Below are positions 56,702 to 64,000 of a DNA stretch of 64,000 nt, piece after piece (within the stretch, counting starts at the first letter, position 1; each line of letters begins with the position of its first letter). Location: positions 14,087,501-14,151,500 of the forward strand of contig NC_073342.2 of the NCBI RefSeq assembly GCF_027580225.2, written 5' to 3'. Made by a program: the position numbers and the translations under genes. The notes below the pieces were generated by a model. It was not told the origin of the DNA. It was given only the letters and a program-made list of their open reading frames with translations, and did not search any database. Source of the DNA: Misgurnus anguillicaudatus. Lineage: Eukaryota > Chordata > Actinopteri > Cypriniformes > Cobitidae.

Positions 56702-57718
56702 TATATGAAGAGTTTGGTTCCAAAACGCAATAAACGCCATTTTTGAAAAAAATGAGTTACTGCCAAAATCAGTATTATATCAGGTCAGTAGTTAAAAGTA
56801 AATTCTTAATTTTACGCAAAATCCAATATCCGCCGTGTTATTCTGTCATCTTTTCTCCCTTTTTTCCCAAAATGCGACAAACGCCACTCCCACTTTTTTA
56901 CAGAACGCAATAACTCCATTTCTGATATTACAGCCCACCAGTCACGCAATGTAAACAAACAATGGCGGACGCGCGTAGTACACGGAGTCCTGGTTTTCCT
57001 CATCTACTTTGTACTACGTGATCAACAAACAAAACAAAATAATACTTTAATTGCATCGCTAAACCTGTGATGGTTTTCTGTGATGGGAAAGAAACGTAAG
57101 CCATCAGCATCTAATATTTTCCCTGAGAGGCACTCGGGAGACGCTTGTTCTCCCGACAGCATCAAGCTTCTCATGCTAACACATTGACCCCAGAGGATCT
57201 TATGAAAAACTTTACATAATTTTACTCAAAGTCAACGAAAATCGAGCAGGACCAAACATTTTACAGTCGATCGCTGGGAAAGACGTTAAGCGAAGACGTC
57301 AAGTAACCGCAATGACAGGGTTCTTAATATAACAAAGTAAGTGTTTTGATTAATAACATTAATGTTTATATTTTTAATTAGTGTGTACAATTAGTCAACT
57401 AAATGAATATAACATGGCAAAGATGAATGCACATTTATATAGGCTATTGATTCAATAGATTTATAGCATTTTGAATAAAAACTTGTCATGGATTTATTGC
57501 ATTTTGTGGAAAAAATAATCCGTTTTTATAATAAATCTTTGAAAATCAACTTATGGATTTGAATTTTTTATGTTTTTATAACCTAAAGATGCTGTGTGAA
57601 AGTTTGTAACAGAAAATAGTTGTTTTCATCTTGTCACTTTCTTGGTATAGAAAACACGTTTTTACCAAAATTTGTCAAAATGGATTTATTGCGTTTTGGA
57701 ACCAAACTCTTCATATAC
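56702..57718. mobile_element. MITE with GAAGAGTTTGGTTCC ends, about 1 kb
   Basis: TATATGAAGAGTTTGGTTCC plus AAAACGCAATAAAC at the left is mirrored by TTATTGCGTTTTGGAACC plus AAACTCTTCATATA at the right. Several internal AACGC(A/C)A motifs repeat. Central sequence around 56950-57320 is CpG-bearing and may come from an autonomous parent. A short relative is at 32743-33000. Confidence 0.8.
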
Positions 57719-57866
57719 AAAATAATTACATACAGTGAAAAACTTTTATTTTGTATGTGATTAATCGCGATTAATATTTTGAAAGCTCTAAAATGTACTG
57801 AATATAGACCTTAACAAGGGAAACTTCATTTCAATCAAGTTTTTTATCATTTCTGTTATTAGCCTA

Positions 57867-59144
57867 TTAAAGGAGCAGTGTGTAGATTTTAGCGGCATAT
57901 AGTGGGGAGTTTGCAAATTGCAACCAACTGCTCAGTCCACAGCTGTACCCTGCCTTTCGAAACGCATAGAAGTAGCCGCCACAGGACATTTTGTAAGGTC
58001 TCATTCAAATAGAGCATGATGCAGTCGGTCACAACAGCCAATAGCGCTTCACATTCTTAGCCAACGTAATAACGAAATTGATGACAAGACACACAAGAGC
58101 CAATGGTATTTCATAATCAAGGACGACGTATCATCGTTTCTTCTGGCGGCAGTTTTTAAATTAGTGTACACCCGATCAGATATCTACAGGAAACTGTGAT
58201 CACTTTTGCTCTTTTCTTCATAAAAAAAACAATTGTTTTACCTTGGAAAACTTGAAATATTTGAAGTACTTGTGTTGTGATGTATGCTGGGTTTTATACT
58301 GTATCATATAAATAAATGGGTATGTTATTTGCCATAAATGCCTAAAAAGTCTAATGTGTATTATAAATACAATTAATCCTGGCAGTTTAAATTGAAAATC
58401 ATATCCTAATGCATGTCATAGGAAAATTATAACCCAAAATATCATTACATACCCTAATATATTAAAGGGGCCATGGCATGGAAATCTGACTTTTTCCATG
58501 TTTAAGTGCTATAATTGGGTCCCCAGTGCTTCTATCAACCTAGAAAAAGTAAAAAAGATCAACCCAGTAACTTAGTTTTGGTAAACCATTCTCTACAAGC
58601 ACATGAAAAAATAGGTTGTTGAAATTTGGCTCTCCTTATGTCATAAGGAGCTCTTATTATAAAATACCACCCCTTAATCTGCACTATCCAACCACAGCAC
58701 TGCCATTTAGTGCAGAGAAAACCACAATTGAGTTTTAATTTCAACAAACCACCATCATTGTGATCAGTGTTTGAATTTCATTAGCTCATTTGCATTTTAA
58801 AGGACACACCCACAACGGCACATTTTTGCACACACCTACAAAGTGGCAATTTAAACATGCTATAATAAATTATTTATATTGTGTATTGAGCTAAAACTTC
58901 ACATATGTGCTCTGGGGACACCAAAGATTTATGACATCTTAAAAAAGTCTTGTGACATGGCCCCTTTAAGTTTCACCTGTTGCCAGTAGAGGCGCTAATT
59001 TAATAAACGCCTCTGTTGGTCGTATTCAAGGAAAGGTGCAGACGACCACATTGGTCGTATGAGTTGGAGGACTTGTTTAGTTATGTTTATTATATTACAT
59101 TTCTTTCAATAGATCATCCTTCAATTTACACACTGCACCTTTAA
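57867..59144. mobile_element. GGTGCAG-family TTAA element, split by another TTAA element
   Basis: TTAAAGGAGCAGTGTGTAGA opens the left end and TTTACACACTGCACCTTTAA closes the right. GCCTTTCGAAACGCATAG and GTAGCCGCCACAGGAC are family blocks. This copy has a longer interior than the one at 5714-6097 and is interrupted at 58462-58969. Confidence 0.82.
58462..58969. mobile_element. Complete TTAA element, TTAAAGGGGCCATG family
   Basis: TTAAAGGGGCCATGGCATG and TGTGACATGGCCCCTTTAA are inverted ends with TTAA on each side. Blocks such as CTGCACTATCCAACCACAGC and TGAGCTAAAACTTCACATA recur inverted at 42205-42559. Its 508 bp include no coding frame. Confidence 0.88.
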
Positions 59145-59635
59145 TGCTTCTTTTATACTAGTATATATAATAATTTGTATACAATGTATTATATACTGTA
59201 TATATAAAATGTACTCACCTTCAGGTTATCTCAGTATATGTTTTCTTTTCTTCAGTTGAACACAAACAAATAATTTTACATTAAAATGCATCATGTTATC
59301 TTATATGGGACGGCGAAGCTCCAAAAAGCAAATGCATCCATCATTAAAGTAAATGACCTCAGAATGTCTTCTGAAGCGAAATTGTGAGTTTGTGAGAGAA
59401 AACAATTCATATATTAAGCTCATTTATTGACCAAAACATAAAATACCTTCATGAGAAGTTAAATAAAAGCACAGTGACACTGCCTGGGAAGCGAAAAGCT
59501 CACGCACACTGATTCAGTTCCTAACAGATGTAACTCTGTCTGCACTACAAGGCCCCGTTGGCATGTTGTAGTAAATGCTCCCCTGCCACAGACAGCATCT
59601 GTATTCAAGACCTAAAATGCCATGGTAGTATGCTG
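59145..59635. repeat. Fragment of a dispersed repeat (59210-59410)
   Basis: AAATGTACTCACCTTCAGG, TTCAGTTGAACACAAACAAA and GACCTCAGAATGTCTTCTG resemble parts of cyprinid interspersed repeats. No termini were identified. Confidence 0.35.
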
Positions 59636-59734
59636 CACTGTTAAAAATAAAGGTGCTTCAAATGTACCCTTTGGTTCTTTATGGAACCATACAGTACAGC
59701 CCAGATCTTTTAGGAGCATTTATTTTAAAGAGTG
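59636..59734. mobile_element. Short MITE with CACTGTTAAAAATAAA ends
   Basis: CACTGTTAAAAATAAAGGTG at the left is mirrored by TTATTTTAAAGAGTG at the right. GGTTCTTTATGGAACCATA in the centre is a local palindrome typical of this small cyprinid family. Confidence 0.7.
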
Positions 59735-62099
59735 TATAAAATCGATCCATTACAGCCGAGAGCCGGACGCATGACGTCTGTGGGCAAGCATCTGTAAACA
59801 CTGCACTCTCGTGAGATTACCGTCATAATCGCCTTGTGTAAAATACAACAATACCCTGCTTTAAAGTAATAAATGGCCGTTCCTCCAACACGCACATCCA
59901 ACCATCTGACGTGCCCACATGCTAGTGTTTTTCGATCGCCTTAGACAAAACAAACAATAATAATGGAATAATTGTAATTTCCCCTGTTGAGGATTGAAAT
60001 GAGTTGGTGGCTGAACGAAGACTCCACACAGTCACGCTTTGTTGATTTGGAACAGTTTGATATGTGTGTGGTGAGACCGCATTATCTCCTTTTTCTCCAC
60101 GTTGGCTTTAGGGAACAGTGGCGCTATGTTTCCCTCTGCTGGACAGATTTAAAACAACATCCAGTCTGAGATAAAGAGGAACGTCCAGGGAAATAAATCA
60201 CTCTCTTGTCAATACCCTCATCCAGGCGTCTTATTTTCGAGAAAAAGTCAAGATTGCTGGAGAGCACCGGCAATATCCAGTGGTGTAAAGTGTTTGAATG
60301 GATTGATTTTTTGTTTGGATCTCTTAGCTGGTTTTTACCCAAAGTTAAAGTATTTTTATATAGGTCTGCATGAGGCAGAGATTTCAAGTGGTATGTGTAC
60401 AACCTGTCCAGACAGCATGAATATTGTTCCCTCAGTGTTCAGAAAGCGATGACATTTTTCCAAAAGCCTACACTGAGATCACCAACAGCTAATAGTATAA
60501 GAGAACGTCAACATCGAGGACAATGACTTTGGTTATTTTGCCCATTTGCTCCAGGTGTGTTATAAAGCTTTGGAGAGCTGAAATGGCTGGAGTGAGTCAT
60601 TTTTTTGGTTTTATTTGATAACAATCAGGTCGTTGTAGACCTATGAAGTGCATGAATGAGCTTCAACCAGAACACGTCAATCGTTGAGTCATCCAGCGTA
60701 GCACACAACCTTGGTGTGACTCAGAATCAATGGGAAAACCATTATTATTGGGACGGCTTGACATCGATTTAATTCACACAATTCGTTGACATGGACCGGC
60801 TTGCAAGCATTTTCAGCTTTGACAGGGCAATAACAAGGCAGAAACTAGAAACAAAGACTTTCATCTGTAATACGTAAGCACCCCTGCTCCAACTATTGGA
60901 GTGTGAAGTCATGATCCATGTCCATGGGAAGTCCTTGACGCTTCGTGCTGGAGTTTGTGAAAGATGTGTTTATTTGTGAACTTCTTAACCTTTGCACTTC
61001 TAAAACAACACTCTCGCCTCAGCGGGTGAATGTCTCACCTTGCGGTCGAGGGGGTTCGTCCTGCTGGGGCGACGTTGGCGCCAGAGTACTTTCATAAGGG
61101 CAAGGTGAACCAAGTCGTACCCTTCGTCCTCAACAAAGTGAAGCCTGTTGGGAAAATTCTGCTAATGGGTACCGCTCACGTGAGGGGAAGTTGACCAGCT
61201 TGTCCAAGCCATGCACAATTTGACAAAGTGCAAACTGAAAGGTGTTTCTCAATGGTGCAGAAATGGTGCAAAGGTCATGGGTTTGATCCCAGTGAACACA
61301 CATACACATAAAAATGTACAATTTCCAAGCCCTTGTGACTGGGGACCAACACCATCCATTTTCTTCTAGCATTAAGACCATAACGAATACTCAAGAAGAA
61401 GATTTAGGGGCGGAGAGCATAATGACACAGAAGATTAAGATCTGTGTCTGTGTGTGACTGTGAAATATTTGTGGGTAGGTTGTTAATCTCTTGATTTTCT
61501 CACATCCTTATGCGTGGTATGTATAACAGTCTCTCACCTACCATCAACAAATGAATTCTAATAAGCTTTTGAAGGCTTGCCGTCTCAGCAAGGGTTCTTG
61601 TTGGAACGGGAGAAAGGCATTAGTGTGAGATGAACAAGATAATAGAGGTAGGCGGAGGGGGGGAGAACCGTGTGAAAGAGAACGCCGGGCTCTGGCGGTT
61701 TCCTGTGTTATTTGCCCTTTGATAAGCCTCTTGGTGCACAGCAACCAAGACTTCGTTCCTTTATTCTTTGTTTCTTTTATTACCATATTATTCTGTTACC
61801 TTCTCTCTTATTAAAGTGGTAAGGTAGCACTGAAATAAGAAAAAAACATTCAGTAAGGAAAATGTAAAAATGCAGCTGATGGTTGGAGCGAGGGTATTGG
61901 TTTAGCATGTGGAGTGACTATATTAAAGAGTGATTGCTGAAATGGTTTGGGGTTGTCTTGTGCCTAAAACGAAACCTTGCATAGAAATCTTTGTTTATGT
62001 TTTAAAATGAACACATTTTTGCAGGTAGAAAGTTAAAAAATTGGTTTTACTACAAATAAATGGTTTATGGTTCAAAAACATTATTTTTCATATACCGTA
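59735..62099. other. Low-repeat stretch with one degenerate SINE
   Basis: No gene is seen. At about 61241-61325 a SINE-like segment on the plus strand keeps CATGGGTTTGATCCC and CACACATACACATAAAAATG. Frames of 60-92 codons near 59987, 60124 and 61544 have no recognised domain. Confidence 0.4.
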
Positions 62100-62650
62100 C
62101 AAGATATCCCTTCCTTCCTCAAACGCTCTGATTTGGTACAAAGCTCACCAATCTGAAAAGCGTTGTGTCCCCAATTTGTCAGCTTACCAGTACATTTGTG
62201 ATTGGCCTGAATACCTCTGACGTCAGCCGGAAATGTGACGCTCCTTACCATGTTTTGAAGATTGGCTCACAATGCAATGCTGACAGGAGTTTATATCATC
62301 TTTATTACCTTATCAACACAAGCCGAATCTGATCTAGAAATTGCAGATGACCAAGCTGATCGATCAAGTTTACCGGTGCGGCTTGAGCAGAACGTAATAG
62401 ATTTGTAAGGTAAAAATATTAACTACTCTGCACTGCACAAAACTCTTGTAGTCCAAGAAAAGAGATTTACGTTGGAGGCGTTTACTAGCGTCATCGTTTA
62501 CTAGCGTCATCGTTTACTAGCGTCATCGTTTACTAGCGTCATCGTTTACTTTGGGATTTGTACCTTGTGCATATCGTAAACATGTACTAGTACACACTTA
62601 CACACCAAAGGAAATGTAAAATCATAAATCGAATAATTGGTGCCCTTTAA
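62100..62650 (-). mobile_element. TTAA-type element, left side eroded
   Basis: The right end ATTGGTGCCCTTTAA matches a TTAAAGGGCACC family in reverse. Inside, CCAGTACATTTGTGATTGG and CGTCAGCCGGAAATGTGACG are blocks of that repeat. The left terminus was not found. A 16-bp tandem repeat has expanded within it. Confidence 0.55.
62480..62550. repeat. 16-bp tandem repeat, 4.4 copies
   Basis: GTTTACTAGCGTCATC is repeated four times without mismatch (62480-62543) and followed by a 7-base partial unit. Identity between units implies recent expansion, so the locus may be length-polymorphic. Confidence 0.95.
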
Positions 62651-62818
62651 AAACATGGTTACGATAGTGCTGCACGGTATTGAAGAGAATGCGATAGCTT
62701 GCTAAATAATTCAATATACAATATGATCATGTTTTGTTAAATCTATCTAAATATTAAATTAAAATATGTTTAAAAACTATTAATTATATAACCAACATAC
62801 ATGCTTTGCCAGTCTCTC
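62651..62818. other. Short spacer
   Basis: A/T-rich sequence; nothing recognised. Confidence 0.4.
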
Positions 62819-63498
62819 TGGGGCTTTTTGCACCTGATCACTTCATGCGTTTTCTCTGATCGGATAGCTATCCGATCGTAAAAAGACCAGGTGTAAATGC
62901 ACTTCGAAACGTTTTTGAGACGGATTTACATCAGATCGCTCAAACCACTTCAGGAGGTGGTCTGGGACGCATTTCAGATGAAACTGGACAAGTGTAAATA
63001 CATCTGGTTGATGAAACCACATCTTTCAGCGCATAACTCCTCCCAAACGTAAGCACGTCACCCAGATGTCAAAGAGGCCAACAAACAAAGACGACACGCT
63101 CGTTGCTTTATGAAGCGACGACAGTGGGTAAAAAAGCTTCCTAGAATCAATAAAAGAGTCTAATGACAAACTCAAATGATATTAAACAAAGAAATAAAAC
63201 TTTAAGAGAGAATTTTGTGAATGCTTTTCCCGTCATGGACCTGCATGAAATCACCGCGCCCAACATACAGTACAACATACAGTAAGTGCTGCCTATTGTT
63301 GCATAAACGTCATCTTAAGTTTTTTAAGGCAGAGTAATAAATAGTGTATTTGCATTTTGGGTGGGGGTAAAAGATCGGATTCATATCTGTTTTGCGAAGA
63401 CGCATTTATGTGGCCAAATGTAAATGGAACAGTTTTAACTAATCGGATAGCTATCCGATCAGAGAAAACACATGAAGTGACCAGGTGTAAAAAGGTCC
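62819..63498. mobile_element. MITE with a perfect subterminal palindrome
   Basis: The ends, about 58 bp each, are inverted: GCACCTGATCACTTCATGCG and TTTTCTCTGATCGG at the left, AGAGAAAACACATGAAGTGA and CCAGGTGTAAAAAGG at the right. Each arm also contains GATCGGATAGCTATCCGATC, itself a perfect palindrome (62858-62877), with one end base changed on the right (63441-63460). No transposase is encoded. Confidence 0.82.
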
Positions 63499-63626
63499 TC
63501 TGACACCTTCTTTGACTTAAAACTGCACATTTGTAGTATTTTAGTAATTTCAATATATCATGAAGCCTTAGTAAGCAATATTAATTATGTGATAACCAAA
63601 ACCTGACTTGAACTGAAATTTAAATT
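63499..63626. other. Short spacer
   Basis: Nothing recognised. Confidence 0.4.
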
Positions 63627-64000
63627 TTAAAGGTCCCGTTCTTTCTGTGCTTTTGAAGCTTTGATTGTGTTTACATTGCACAATATAACATGTGTTCATG
63701 TTTCACGTGTAAAAAACACAGTATTTTTCACACAATTTACTTATCTGTTTATTGTTTTCACCATCCTCAAAATGGGCTGATGTCTTTCTTGTTCTATGAA
63801 GTCCCTCCTTCAGAAATACGTATTGATTTCTGATTGTGTAGCTTGTTTAGTGTGTTGTGATTCAATAGCAGCTTAGCTTGCCGTTAGCTTAGCTGGCGAC
63901 TGACATATTCCTGTGGGCGGAGTTTAGTCAAAACTGTTCTAATGACGTCATTAAAGCAGGAAGTAGCGGGCTGTAGTCCAAACGTTCGCTGTAGGCTTTG
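63627..64000. mobile_element. TTAA element cut by the window end
   Basis: TTAAAGGTCCCGTTCTTTCT and TGCTTTTGAAGCTTTGATTG open a family that I recall as very common in zebrafish. Later blocks are CCGTTAGCTTAGCTGGCGAC and CCTGTGGGCGGAGTTTAG. The right end lies beyond the window. Confidence 0.7.

Overview
The window looks like vertebrate nuclear DNA, most probably from a cyprinid (carp/zebrafish-type) fish. The reasons are a DANA-like V-SINE, many copies of a tRNA-derived SINE with a conserved 3' tail, Tc1-like transposase remnants, and a dense set of short TTAA-flanked and hAT-like elements of kinds I know from cyprinid genomes. Family names rest on remembered consensus features, because no database could be searched. 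There is no bacterial operon, phage, CRISPR array or rRNA/tRNA gene, and I found no convincing host protein-coding exon. Nearly all open frames are short, lie inside repeats or read through microsatellites.

Layout. 1-316: the 3' end of a Tc1/mariner element with an intact C-terminal transposase frame. 0.36-8.2 kb: hAT-like and TTAA elements, including a solo LTR with an exact 5-bp target duplication and a nested TTAA-in-TTAA insertion. 8.2-16.6 kb: mostly low-repeat sequence with a (TA)n tract, a PIF/Harbinger-like MITE, a pair of GAGCCCCTAAGG elements and a V-SINE. 16.6-20.7 kb: a nested palindromic element, a decayed Tc1 copy and a 1.5-kb GATA/GACA satellite with a repeated complex linker. 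20.7-27.1 kb: low-repeat DNA with scattered MITEs and SINEs. 27.1-30.1 kb: a PIF/Harbinger-like element split by two hAT-like elements, one of which carries a third. 30.1-36.4 kb: further nests and a tandem duplication of about 340 bp carrying a hAT insertion in one copy. 36.7-45 kb: foldback elements and TTAA elements joined end to end. 46.9-49.8 kb: a three-level nest followed by a complete TTAA element. 53.5-59.2 kb: a TTA-flanked element, a Tc1 fragment between direct repeats, a hAT nest and another TTAA nest. 59.2 kb to the end: low-repeat DNA, a 16-bp tandem repeat, a MITE with a 20-bp subterminal palindrome, and a TTAA element cut by the window edge.

No set of genes works together here. 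The biology that can be read is insertion history: exact or near-exact target-site duplications (8 bp for hAT-like, TTAA for piggyBac-like, TAA/TTA for PIF/Harbinger-like, 5 bp for the LTR) fix the order of many insertions. Between the repeats are single-copy-looking stretches rich in homeodomain-type TAATTA cores. They resemble gene-desert regulatory DNA, but that is an inference which needs cross-species alignment.
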